Shown: piece by piece, positions 11,367 to 20,730 of the stretch
Layout of the letters: each line of letters opens with the position of its first letter
Position numbering within the stretch: position 1 is the stretch's first letter
Made by a program: the position numbers and the translations under genes
From: Verrucomicrobia bacterium SCGC AAA164-E04
GTDB taxonomy: Bacteria; Verrucomicrobiota; Verrucomicrobiia; Limisphaerales; AAA164-E04
Assembly (NCBI GenBank): GCA_000383715.1
Contig: KB911990.1
Span: forward strand, 90,840 to 154,839
Reading direction: 5' to 3'
DNA: 64,000 nt
Notes under the pieces: generated by a model
Told to the model about the DNA's origin: nothing
The model's input: only the letters and a program-made list of their open reading frames with translations
Database searches by the model: none

Positions 11367-13223
11367 ATGCAAAATACAGCAACTCAATCTGATTGTGAAC
11401 AAACTCTAGGCACCGGGATTTTATATGTCTTGTGGGCTTCTTTGTGTTTCAACCTTATTCCATACCAAGCAACGGCTGGGGACCTCAAAGCGGAAGATCT
11501 CTTCAGGCAAGATCATTTACTTGATATTCAAATCAAGATGGCTCCTGAGGATTTCCAAAAACTTCGTAGCCAGAGCGATCGCAGCAATTCGGGGATGGCA
11601 TTCCTATTCGGAGGAGAGATACCGACCGAGCGCTTCAGTCAGTTCAAAGCGGATGTAAGCGTCGATGGAACAGAGATAAAAGAAGTTGGCATTCGAACCA
11701 AAGGATTTATCGGTTCGCTGAATCCAGATCGCCCTTCCTTGAAGATTAAATTCGATGAATATTGGAAACAATCGCCTGTGGAAGGCCTGGATCGAATAAC
11801 ACTCAACAACAACGTACAGGATGAATCCTTAGCCAGTCAGTATCTGACTTACAAATTATTCAACAAAGCAGGCATCCCTGCTCCGCGCGTCAGTTTCGCC
11901 AAGGTAACCGTGAATGACGAATACCTGGGTGTGTATTCGCATGTGGAATCGGTTCGGAGTCCATTTCTTAAGCATCATTTTGGAGATGATTCAGGTGAGT
12001 TCTATGAAGGAACGATTGCCGATTTTTATCCGAAGGCCGTAGATCGGGTCGAAGCCAAAAACAAGCGAACAAGGAAAGACAGATCCAAGGCCAATAAGTT
12101 GGCACAGTTACTTGAAACTCAAGAGACTTTCAACCTCACTGAGGTTGAAAAACTTGTCAATATAGATCAATTCATTCGATTCTGGGCTATGGAAAACTTG
12201 ATAGCCTTCTGGGATGGTTATTCCAACAACCAGAACAATTACTTTGCTTACAACAATCCCAAGGACGAAAACCGTTTTCACTTCATGCCATGGGGAGCTG
12301 ATGGTGCATTTGTGGATATTTCAGGACCCTTTGGTAGAATGAGAAGAGGAGAAGGGCCCAAAGCGATTTATTCACAGGGTATGTTGAATAATCGTCTTTA
12401 CCAATCGAAGGGTGTTCCAGCACGTTACAAGGCCGTGATGGAAGATCTTCTGGAAAACGTTTGGAATGAATCTGAAATCATGGAAGACATCGCCCGCATT
12501 CAGAAGTTAACCCGGGACCACCTTCACGAGAAACAGGATGGATTGGAAGACAGCACCGAAAAAGTCACAGAGTTAGTTCAGGTGCGACGATCTGATATTG
12601 AAGAGGAGCTGAAAGATTGGCCAATTGAAATAGGGGAAGCACGCATTCCTCTTCACACCGTGCAAGTAGGCAAACTGAAAGGGTCGTTTTCAACCGACTG
12701 GAAGAGTGAACGAATGGACAGTGTCCTGAACCGGGGGGAAACCAATGTCCAGTTGGTGTTGGAAGGTGAGACAATTACAATGAAGAGCATCGGCGTGGTA
12801 GCGCAGCCCGAGGAGCAAAGAAACTTTGGGCGCAGACGCCGCGGGGGCTCGGGAAATCAACCAAGGGAACCCCGATCCACACTTACATTCCAAGGAATTC
12901 GAGAAAGCGACGGTTACCTCATGAACATCACGTTTGTCGTTGCGAATGAAGACTTCGCCAAGAGCAATGACGAAGGAACACCTTTTCAAGGCATGCTCAT
13001 AGCAATCAACCCAGAGAACAACGGAAGTCGTTTTGGAGGGTTTGGAATGATGCCGAAATCATTGATTGGAAAACTTACTTTGAAAGAAGCATCTCGCAAA
13101 CAGGATGCGCCTGTCGTTGGCGAATTTGATGGGATCGTTCAAGAATCAAGAGGTAGCATGTTTGGCGGGAATCGCAACCGTGGTGGGAGAGGCCCCAGTC
13201 GCGGGCGACCTACGGAAAGATAG
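11367..13223 (+). CDS. Secreted CotH-kinase-family protein with Gly/Arg-rich tail
   Basis: 618 residues. An N-terminal hydrophobic segment (GILYVLWASLCFNLIPYQ) ends near ATAGD and looks like a signal peptide. The middle matches the CotH fold: IRTKGFIGSLNPDRPSLKIKF, LNNNVQDESLASQYLTYKL, then RVSFAKVTVNDEYLGVYSHVES (read in parts) and FHFMPWGADGAF, where the Asp-containing segment corresponds to the kinase metal site. CotH proteins phosphorylate proteins in Bacillus spores; in PVC bacteria they are secreted and of unknown role. The C-terminus is low complexity (FGRRRRGGSG and GGNRNRGGRGPSRGRPTER), resembling RGG-type tails. The gene is followed directly by two strong inverted repeats. Confidence 0.85.
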   Translation: MQNTATQSDCEQTLGTGILYVLWASLCFNLIPYQATAGDLKAEDLFRQDHLLDIQIKMAPEDFQKLRSQSDRSNSGMAFLFGGEIPTERFSQFKADVSVDGTEIKEVGIRTKGFIGSLNPDRPSLKIKFDEYWKQSPVEGLDRITLNNNVQDESLASQYLTYKLFNKAGIPAPRVSFAKVTVNDEYLGVYSHVESVRSPFLKHHFGDDSGEFYEGTIADFYPKAVDRVEAKNKRTRKDRSKANKLAQLLETQETFNLTEVEKLVNIDQFIRFWAMENLIAFWDGYSNNQNNYFAYNNPKDENRFHFMPWGADGAFVDISGPFGRMRRGEGPKAIYSQGMLNNRLYQSKGVPARYKAVMEDLLENVWNESEIMEDIARIQKLTRDHLHEKQDGLEDSTEKVTELVQVRRSDIEEELKDWPIEIGEARIPLHTVQVGKLKGSFSTDWKSERMDSVLNRGETNVQLVLEGETITMKSIGVVAQPEEQRNFGRRRRGGSGNQPREPRSTLTFQGIRESDGYLMNITFVVANEDFAKSNDEGTPFQGMLIAINPENNGSRFGGFGMMPKSLIGKLTLKEASRKQDAPVVGEFDGIVQESRGSMFGGNRNRGGRGPSRGRPTER

Positions 13224-13233
13224 TTAATTATGT

Positions 13234-13277
13234 ATCTGTTATTGAGAAGTATTATAAAGACCTTCTCAATAACAGAT
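13234..13277 (+). terminator. Perfect 16-bp inverted repeat, 12-nt loop, after the CotH-like gene
   Basis: ATCTGTTATTGAGAAG (13234-13249) pairs without mismatch with CTTCTCAATAACAGAT (13262-13277). It begins ten bases after the CotH-like stop codon. There is no long T tract behind it, so it may be an mRNA 3'-end stabiliser or a protein-binding palindrome rather than a classical intrinsic terminator. Confidence 0.6.
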
Positions 13278-13318
13278 TTCCCACAGCTAATCGAAAACGG
13301 TTATCACGCCTTAGATTA

Positions 13319-13347
13319 CTTTACCCCTTTTGGTTTCAGGGGTAAAG
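13319..13347 (+). terminator. Second perfect inverted repeat (10 bp, 9-nt loop)
   Basis: CTTTACCCCT (13319-13328) pairs perfectly with AGGGGTAAAG (13338-13347), with a T-rich loop. It lies 42 bases after the first hairpin in the same non-coding gap. A third, weaker pair (ATCCTTG 13388-13394 with CAAGGAT 13409-13415) follows. Three stems in one 315-bp gap suggest a structured RNA 3' end. Confidence 0.5.
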
Positions 13348-13538
13348 CATGTTCAAATGAGCCTTCTACGCTCAGGTTCACCTGCAAATCCTTGTTCTTA
13401 CGAAGGATCAAGGATGAGGTAATCACCAAAGCACTCTCCCAAGACATTGACTTTGAACCAAAGCTTGATCTAGGTTGACAAACCTAAGTGAGATGTAACG
13501 GTTGTGCCGTCATCAAAACGGTAGTTGATTGCAAGTTT

Positions 13539-14936
13539 ATGTCAGAAAAAAAGGGTATAGAGGTCGATAAATCTTTGCGGGAGTTATATGCCAAAGGAAA
13601 ACTAGCATACGAACGCAACAACTTGGATTATGCCGTCACCCTTTTTCAGTCGGTTCTTAGAAAAGAGCCGGGTTTTTATGATTGCCGCGAAGCCTTGAGA
13701 GCCACGCAGTTCAAGAAGCATACGGGTGGCACCAGTTTTTTTCGAAAAGTTTTGGGATCCGCAGGAAGTTCCCCTCAATTAGCGAAAGCCCAGATAGCGC
13801 TTCGCAGCCAGCCCGTGGAGGCGCTGGATTTTGCAGAATCCGTGTTGAATGGTGATCCGAACAGCGTCGCTGCTCATAAGGTATTGGCGAGTGCTGCCAT
13901 GAAACTGGAAATGTTCCGGACTGCCGTGCTCTCTCTTGAAATAGCCTACAAGAATGCATCCAAAGACAAGGAAATAGGCATGAAATTTGGCGAAGCTCTC
14001 ATTGCAGCTGAACAAACAGCAAAGGCCGAGAAAATCCTTAAAGACCTCGCAGCGGAATACCCTCAGGATCAGGACCTGTATCAGGCCTACAAAAATGCAT
14101 CGGCCAAACATACCATGAGGGAAGGGCGTTATGATACGGCGGAATCTGGTGAGGGATCATACCGGGACAGCCTCAGGAACAAGGATGAGGCGGTTCGCCT
14201 GGAACAGGAGCAGCGCCAGGTTAAAACCGATGATGTCGCTGAGCTGTTGATCCAAGATCAATTATCGCGATTAGAGGCGAATCCAGATCATATAAAAGTT
14301 TTGCAGAAACTAGCTGAACTATACACACAGAAAAACGATTTGGAAAAAGCCGGAGTTTTTTACAAGCGCTTGCTGGACTGTACCGAAGGCACCCCGGATT
14401 CGACTATCCAAAAGGCAGTGGATGACTTGAAACTCCGAGCCATTGACCAGCAGATCAATACATTGGACCCAGATGATGCAGATTATGAATCCTGCAAGGA
14501 ATCACTTAATTCCCAGAAGCACTCCATTGCGTTTGAAAACTGCCGTGTCCGCTGTGAACGGTATCCAAACGATCTGGCCATCAAGTTTGAGTTGGGGGTC
14601 ATGCACTACGAACGAGCTGAGTATAAAGAGGCGATCAAACTTTTCCAGAAATCGCAGGCAAACCCACATATCCGAATCAGAGCCTTGCATTATCTTGGGC
14701 GCTGTTTTCTGCAGCGTGGCATCTTTGATCTCGCCATTCGCCCCATTCAAAATGCCATTAATGAAAAAGAAGTATTCGATGAGCAACGCAAGGATTTAGC
14801 TTACGACCTTGCGCTGATTTATGAAAAAATGAACAAGCCAGAGGAAGCAATCGAACAGTTCAAGCAGATCTACGAAGTAGACATCGATTACAAGGATGTC
14901 AGCGAGAAGGTGGACGACTATTATGCGAATCTTTAA
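13539..14936 (+). CDS. Cytoplasmic TPR-repeat protein
   Basis: 465 residues from the ATG at 13539. The open frame extends up to 13488, but the extra 17 residues have no family look; neither start has a clear Shine-Dalgarno. No signal peptide or membrane helix is present. Helical repeats of the TPR type run through the protein: AYERNNLDYAVTLFQSVL, LYTQKNDLEKAGVFYKRLL, HYERAEYKEAIKLFQKS, YLGRCFLQRGIFDLAIRPI and IYEKMNKPEEAIEQFKQIYE. TPRs are protein-protein scaffolds, and no catalytic domain is seen. It lies upstream of a second TPR gene with a metallopeptidase domain, 187 bp away. Confidence 0.85.
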   Translation: MSEKKGIEVDKSLRELYAKGKLAYERNNLDYAVTLFQSVLRKEPGFYDCREALRATQFKKHTGGTSFFRKVLGSAGSSPQLAKAQIALRSQPVEALDFAESVLNGDPNSVAAHKVLASAAMKLEMFRTAVLSLEIAYKNASKDKEIGMKFGEALIAAEQTAKAEKILKDLAAEYPQDQDLYQAYKNASAKHTMREGRYDTAESGEGSYRDSLRNKDEAVRLEQEQRQVKTDDVAELLIQDQLSRLEANPDHIKVLQKLAELYTQKNDLEKAGVFYKRLLDCTEGTPDSTIQKAVDDLKLRAIDQQINTLDPDDADYESCKESLNSQKHSIAFENCRVRCERYPNDLAIKFELGVMHYERAEYKEAIKLFQKSQANPHIRIRALHYLGRCFLQRGIFDLAIRPIQNAINEKEVFDEQRKDLAYDLALIYEKMNKPEEAIEQFKQIYEVDIDYKDVSEKVDDYYANL

Positions 14937-15123
14937 AATCTCGGGATAGTTCTTTTTTCGGATCCAATTTCACTCTGCCTGCGGCTGACATACACACTTT
15001 TTTGCCATACTGAAATAAATCGATGAGTGGTCGAGGCGGATCCCTTACGATTTCAATATACTGATTGGGCGAGGAAAGCATTTCAAATCCTTCAATTTAA
15101 TTGCATTCCGCCAAGACCGGTCT

Positions 15124-17776
15124 ATGTTGATGACGATCATCATGGGGACCTTCAATCTACATCGGATACGCCTGACATCCGTGCTGCTTGTTTGGGCAGC
15201 GGTAACACCATTACTTTCGACGTCATTCACCCCTACCCTTCAGGCTGATGCCTACGATGACGCGCTCAACGAATCATTGACAGGCGAATATTCCGACAGT
15301 CTGGAAGTTTGTGAAGAGCAGTTGAAGGACCAACAGGGATTCAATGAAAAGTGGTATCTGCTGGGTATTAAAAATTGCATGCATCTCGGGCGTTACAAAC
15401 GTGCTTTCGAGATCCTGCAAGAGGGATTGGAAGATCGACGGGTCAGCGGCATCAAACTGTATCCGGTTGGGCATGAAGTGGCACTTTTCAACAATAGACC
15501 AGACCTTGCTCAGGAGTATCTGGACAAAAGCGCCCCTTACATCAACAGTGTCAAATGGTCCAATGTAAGCGCTGAAAACCGAGTCTATCTGGGGCAAGCC
15601 GCATTGAAACTGGCAGTGGATCCGCGAGTGGTTCTAGAATTATTCTACGATGTGGGCATGAAAGCGACCCCTCCCTTGCGGGAATCCTTCCTTGCAGCTG
15701 CTGAGCTCGCTCTCACCAAAGAAGACTTCGCTGTCGCTGAGTCAACTGTCAAACAGGGATTGCAACATTATCCAGAGGACGCAGATTTATTGTTTCAATG
15801 GGCTAGGGCCCTAAGTGGGTCAGGAAATGACCAAATGGGTGACTTCCTGACCCAAACTCTGGAAGCCAATCCAAATCATGCTGACGCCTTGCTGATGTTT
15901 ATCGATAATTCCATCGATGCGGAGAACTACGATCAAGCCCGTGACTTACTTGATCACGTCAAAGAGATTAATCCTGATCATCCCAAAGCCTGGGCCTATG
16001 ATGCTGTGATCGCTCACCTGCACAGCGATAGAGCAAGGGAACTGGAATCAAGGGAAAAGGCACTGACCTTCTGGCCGCAAAACCCCGAGGTAGATCATTT
16101 AATCGGCAAGAAACTCTCGCAGAAATACCGTTTTGCAGAGGGCTCAGAATACCAACAGACTTCACTGAATCTACAGCAGGATTACGCTCCAACCCGGCTC
16201 CAACTGGCGCAGGACTTTCTTCGGTTGGGTGACGAAGCACAGGGTTGGGAGCTGGCAGAAGAAATCCATGAAACCGATGGATACAATGTAACGGCCTACA
16301 ATCTTATCCAGCTGCGTTCTGTGATCGATGGATTTGCCACGCTCAGAAACAACGATTTCATTCTCAGGATGAATACCACAGAGGCAGATATCTTTGGCGA
16401 GCAGGCCATGGAACTGTTGATGGAAGCCAAGCAAGTGATTTGTGAGAAATACGGGATCGTATTGGACCACCCCATCACGGTGGAAATTTTTCCAAACCAG
16501 AGCGATTTTGGTGTTCGTACTTTTGGCATGCCGCACAACCCTGGCTTTCTGGGAGTCTGCTTTGGAGATGTTATTACCGCCAACAGCCCTTCCTCCGCGA
16601 TCGGCAAGGACTCCAACTGGAAGGCTGTTCTCTGGCATGAGTTCTGCCATGTGGTGACCCTGAACCTGACAAAGAACAAAATGCCACGGTGGCTGAGTGA
16701 AGGGATTTCGGTGTATGAAGAGATCGAGAAAAACCCTTCCTGGGGACAACACATGTCTCCAGCTTACCGCCAAAGAATTTTGCGTGATGAGATGACCCCC
16801 ATCGGTAAGTTGAGCGGGGCCTTCATGAATGCCAAATCAGGTGAGGACATGCAGTTCGCTTACTATCAGTCGTCTCTTGTAGTGGCTTACATCGTCGAAA
16901 AATACGGACAATCCTCACTACGCAATATTCTGGTAGATCTTGCAACCGGGATTCCTATCAACCAAGCCATCGAAACCCACAGTGTCAATGTCGATAACCT
17001 TGATAAAGCATTTATTGACTGGGCTCAGGCACATGCTTCGGAACTCGGGAAGTCTCTGAATTGGGATGAACCTGATCCCGGTCTAATAGGACCGAGCGAT
17101 GTCGGCGAATTTCTCTCCACAAACCCGGACAATTACTATCTCCTGATCGCTTCGGCTCGGCAGCATGTCAATCAGGAAAACTGGGAACAAGCCTCTGTGT
17201 TGCTTGACCAATTGATCGAAGCTTATCCAGACCAGCGAGGAGCCGGGGGGGGCGCTGTATCTGGCAGCAGTCGTGGCAAAGCAACAGAATGATACAGAGA
17301 AAGAAATGCGATTGCTTGAAGAACTGGCATCCATCGATGGCGATATCACAGACGCCTACCTCCGTCTCATGCAACTGTCGCTGGAAAATGAGGACTGGAA
17401 AGCATTGAGAAGAAATGCCGAGAGATACATGGCAGTGAATCCCCTTGTCGCGCGTCCTTACGAAGCATTGGCGGTTGCCTGCTCTGCACTTGGAGACACA
17501 GAAAGAGCCATTAAAGCGCGCCAAACGGTGCTTAAACTAAATCCAATTGACCCAGCACTCGCTCATTATCAACTGGCGAGACTACTCCATGATGAAGGAA
17601 GTCCAGATGCGAAACGTCACCTTCTTCAAGCACTTGAAGAAGCCCCTAGATACAGAGAAGCACAACAATTGTTATTGAGTCTGATCAAGGGGTCATCCAG
17701 TTCCGCGGTTCCTGACACAATAGAAACCTCGAATGATTCCACCGAAAAGCAAGTAGAGCTACCAGAACAACCATAG
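15124..17776 (+). CDS. Secreted TPR protein with gluzincin-type metallopeptidase domain, frame broken at a G8 run
   Basis: About 883 residues over two frames, 15124-17292 and 17273-17776. A signal peptide (SVLLVWAAVTPLLSTSF) is followed by many TPR-like helical pairs. A zinc-protease domain follows, with WHEFCHVVTLN (HExxH at 505-509) and the third ligand Glu526 in WLSEGISVYEE, the peptidase_MA-like arrangement. After the protease the TPRs resume (ENWEQASVLLDQLIEAYPDQRG). The frame is lost at 17245-17252 (eight G). Removing one G gives the continuous stretch RGAGGALYLAAVVAKQQND, ending in a further TPR segment (AIKARQTVLKLNPIDPALAHYQLARLL, in parts). It ends four bases before the DUF4159 gene, so it probably belongs to the same operon as MoxR/DUF58/BatA. 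Confidence 0.85.
17245..17252. other. G8 homopolymer at the frame break of the TPR-peptidase gene
   Basis: Eight consecutive G. Translation is good TPR sequence on both sides, in frames offset by one base; a seven-G run would make a single open frame. The defect has the same type and direction as in the DinG and ccsA genes. Confidence 0.85.
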
Positions 17777-17780
17777 GAGT

Positions 17781-18674
17781 ATGCCTCATGACCTTTTCAT
17801 CCCGACTGTCTGTATGAGCCGTTTACGCTCACGGCAGTCATCTTTGGACAAACGGTGGCTGACCACTTTGTTGGCTCTCGCCTTGCTCGCATCATCATTA
17901 AACCTGAACGCTCAATACGGCCGACGATTTGGCAAACCCGAAGGTGAACGAGCGGGAGTGCCTGAATGGAATTTACAAGCCGCATTTCGCCCAGATGTCT
18001 TTACTTTTGTCAGAATTTTTTACGGTTCCTATTCAGACAGCTACGGAAGATGGGGAAAGAAATGCATGATTGATCACCCTGAAAGTGACCTCAATTTTTC
18101 TTATCGCCTGGAAGAATTAACCTCTCTCAAGGTAGACCCAGACGGAAAAGTCGTTTCTCTGACTGATCCAGATCTGTTCAACTACCCGTTTGTCTATTTG
18201 ATTGAACCCGGGGAAATGGTCCTTCAAAAAGAGGAGCGCAATGCTTTGCGAAAGTATCTGCTGGGTGGTGGTTTCATGATGATCGATGATTTCTGGGGAC
18301 CAAGCGAGTATGAGAATCTGAGACTTGAGCTGAGCCGGGTGTTTCCTGATCGTGAACCGAAAGACATTCCAATCGAGCATCCCATTTTCAATTTTGTATT
18401 TCCATTGGAAGAAAAACCACAGATCCCAAACGTGGGGCGTGGCACCGACAGTCAGTTTGACGGCATCACATTCGAGCGATGGGATGCCCAGACGCCCTTT
18501 TACAAGGGGATGTGGGATGACAAAGAGCGCCTCATGATGGTGATCTGTCATAATACCGATCTAGGAGACGGCTGGGAGTGGGAAGGCGCCAATCAATATT
18601 ATTTTAAAGAGTTTTCGGAAAAAAAGGCATACCCTTTGGGCATCAACATCGTTATGTATGCCCTCACGCATTAA
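17781..18674 (+). CDS. DUF4159-family secreted protein
   Basis: 297 residues. A signal peptide (TTLLALALLASSLNLNAQ) is followed by an alpha/beta domain with features of DUF4159: TFVRIFYGS, DLFNYPFVYLIEPGEM and KYLLGGGFMMIDDFWG, where a GG-F-x-x-x-DD loop recurs in the family, then PIEHPIF. The fold is glutamine-amidotransferase-like without catalytic residues, and the biochemical role is not known. The ATG at 17781 lies one base after AGGAG, which is very close; an in-frame ATG at 17814 is possible. The gene begins four bases after the TPR-peptidase stop and precedes MoxR by 33 bp, an order seen in PVC aerotolerance-type clusters. Confidence 0.85.
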   Translation: MPHDLFIPTVCMSRLRSRQSSLDKRWLTTLLALALLASSLNLNAQYGRRFGKPEGERAGVPEWNLQAAFRPDVFTFVRIFYGSYSDSYGRWGKKCMIDHPESDLNFSYRLEELTSLKVDPDGKVVSLTDPDLFNYPFVYLIEPGEMVLQKEERNALRKYLLGGGFMMIDDFWGPSEYENLRLELSRVFPDREPKDIPIEHPIFNFVFPLEEKPQIPNVGRGTDSQFDGITFERWDAQTPFYKGMWDDKERLMMVICHNTDLGDGWEWEGANQYYFKEFSEKKAYPLGINIVMYALTH

Positions 18675-18707
18675 ATCAAAACAACGTATTGAACAGAAAG
18701 GATCATT

Positions 18708-19724
18708 GTGGAGGCAGAATCAGCACCGGCAAATCAAGAATGGCCTAACGAAGAGCGCACCGTCGAGCAGTTGGCTCAGAGTCGTGCCCGTATCGAGAAG
18801 GAATTGAGTAAAGTCATCGTGGGTCAGAAGGGCCCCATTGAGGAAATCCTCATTGCACTTCTGGCTGGAGGCCACTGCCTGATTACAGGTGCACCTGGAT
18901 TGGCCAAGACACTGCTTGTCAAATCCGTTGCACAAATCTTTCATCTGAAATTTCAGCGTATTCAATTCACTCCTGACCTCATGCCAGCTGATATCACTGG
19001 AACGGAGATATTGCAGGAGACAGATGAAGGGCGACACTTGAATTTCGTGAAGGGCCCCATTTTTGCCAATATGGTTCTGGCAGATGAAATCAATCGTACT
19101 CCACCAAAAACCCAGGCTGCATTGCTGGAGGCCATGCAGGAGCATCAAATCACGGCTTCTGGTGTGCGTCACCCATTAGAAGAACCTTTTTTCGTCCTGG
19201 CCACGCAAAACCCCATTGAAATGGAGGGAACCTATCCACTCCCCGAAGCGCAGCTCGACCGCTTCATGTTCAACGTTGTGATCGATTACTTACCTGAAGA
19301 TGAAGAGGTGGAGGTGGTCAAACAGACAACATCGAAAAAGCCTGAGCCCATCGAACCGATCTTCACAGGCGAAGATGTGCTGCGTTTCCATCAAACCGTC
19401 CGTGCCGTTCCCGTTGCAGATGAAATGGTGCGATATGCGGTTCGCCTGGCCGCTGCATCCAGACCCAATCAAAAGGAGACACTCGATTTTGTGAATCAAT
19501 GGATCAGCTGGGGTGCCGGTTTGCGCGCTGCTCAGTTTTTGATCCTCGGAGCCAAGGTGCGAGCTGTCCTGCAAGGTAGATCTCACGTAATCAACGAAGA
19601 CATACAAAAGCTTGCCAACCCTACCCTGAGACACCGTATTCTGACAAATTACAGGGCAGAGGCAGAAGGTGTCAGCGTTGAAGACATCATCCAGAAACTG
19701 TTGGATCAGGTAAAACCAATTTAA
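18708..19724 (+). CDS. MoxR-family AAA+ ATPase
   Basis: 338 residues, starting at GTG 18708 with AAAGGA about five bases upstream. Walker A is GAPGLAKT (61-68), Walker B ends in ADE (D126-E127), and sensor-type segments FFVLATQNPIEMEGTYPLPEAQLDRF follow (read in parts). MoxR ATPases act as chaperones that insert metals or mature partner proteins, usually together with VWA-domain proteins encoded beside them. Here the next two genes encode VWA-like proteins (DUF58 and BatA-like), which supports a joint complex at the inner membrane. The C-terminal lid has a typical length. Confidence 0.95.
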   Translation: MEAESAPANQEWPNEERTVEQLAQSRARIEKELSKVIVGQKGPIEEILIALLAGGHCLITGAPGLAKTLLVKSVAQIFHLKFQRIQFTPDLMPADITGTEILQETDEGRHLNFVKGPIFANMVLADEINRTPPKTQAALLEAMQEHQITASGVRHPLEEPFFVLATQNPIEMEGTYPLPEAQLDRFMFNVVIDYLPEDEEVEVVKQTTSKKPEPIEPIFTGEDVLRFHQTVRAVPVADEMVRYAVRLAAASRPNQKETLDFVNQWISWGAGLRAAQFLILGAKVRAVLQGRSHVINEDIQKLANPTLRHRILTNYRAEAEGVSVEDIIQKLLDQVKPI

Positions 19725-19764
19725 CCTGAAAACGATTACCAGAGCTTAGCAAGCAACGATCCAC

Positions 19765-20724
19765 ATGGCCGAACCGAGCATAGAAACAACCTCCATGGAG
19801 GGATTGACACAGCACCGTTTCATTGACCCACGGACTCTGATGTCGATCAAGCATCTTGAGTTGCGAGCCAAGGTCGTTGTCGAAGGTTTCTGGAACGGCC
19901 TGCACCGGAGCCCTTACCATGGATTCTCCGTTGAATTTACCGAATACAGACAATACACACCGGGTGACGATCCTCGGTACCTCGACTGGAAGCTCTATGC
20001 CCGCAGCGATCGTTATTACATCAAAAAATTTGAAGACGAGACCAACCTTCGCTGTTTCCTCCTGATGGATCGAAGCAAGTCCATGGAGTTCGGGTCTAAA
20101 GGTTTCACCAAACAGGATTACGCCAACACGCTGGCCGCCACATTGGGCTATTTCCTGAGCAGGCAGGGTGATGCCGTAGGTCTCATGTCGTTTGATGAAG
20201 TGATTCAGGAATACATGCCTGCGCGTAATCGACCTGGACATCTGCGTCAACTCATGCAGACCTTGGAAAAACCATGCCAAGGAGAGAGTACGGACATCAA
20301 AAAACCGATCAAGCGCATCATGGACCTTATAAAATCGCGCGGTCTGATCGTTCTGATCTCTGATTTTCTGACGCCTCTGGACGAGCTGGAAGACAATCTT
20401 GCAACACTCACCGCCTATGGTCATGAGGTTCAGGTCTTCCATATTCTGGATCCGGCCGAACGCCATTTCACCTTTGAAGAAGCAATTCAATTTGAAGATC
20501 AGGAAACCGGACAATTGATGTATGTCGATCCGGCAACAGCCAAAAAGGACTATATGGAGCAGATGGAAAACCATCTGGAAAAGCTCAAAAATGCCTGCGA
20601 CAAGTCGGGCATCGGCTACACACTTCTCACGACAGATCAGCCATTGGAAAAGGGGTTATTCGATTTCCTGAAAGCAAGGATTCACCGAGGAAGGGTGGTT
20701 CAAAGGAAAACACACGCAGGGTAA
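19765..20724 (+). CDS. DUF58 / VWA-like domain protein
   Basis: 319 residues, soluble. The N-terminal part has the DUF58 signature (EFTEYRQYTPGDDPRYLDWK) and the middle has a VWA fold with an intact metal-dependent adhesion site DRSKS (102-106). No membrane helix is present, unlike some DUF58 proteins. It lies 40 bp after the MoxR ATPase gene and six bases before the BatA-like gene. Such proteins are thought to be substrates or partners of the MoxR ATPase, linked to envelope stress or aerotolerance; the precise activity is unknown. Confidence 0.93.
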   Translation: MAEPSIETTSMEGLTQHRFIDPRTLMSIKHLELRAKVVVEGFWNGLHRSPYHGFSVEFTEYRQYTPGDDPRYLDWKLYARSDRYYIKKFEDETNLRCFLLMDRSKSMEFGSKGFTKQDYANTLAATLGYFLSRQGDAVGLMSFDEVIQEYMPARNRPGHLRQLMQTLEKPCQGESTDIKKPIKRIMDLIKSRGLIVLISDFLTPLDELEDNLATLTAYGHEVQVFHILDPAERHFTFEEAIQFEDQETGQLMYVDPATAKKDYMEQMENHLEKLKNACDKSGIGYTLLTTDQPLEKGLFDFLKARIHRGRVVQRKTHAG

Positions 20725-20730
20725 CAACGT

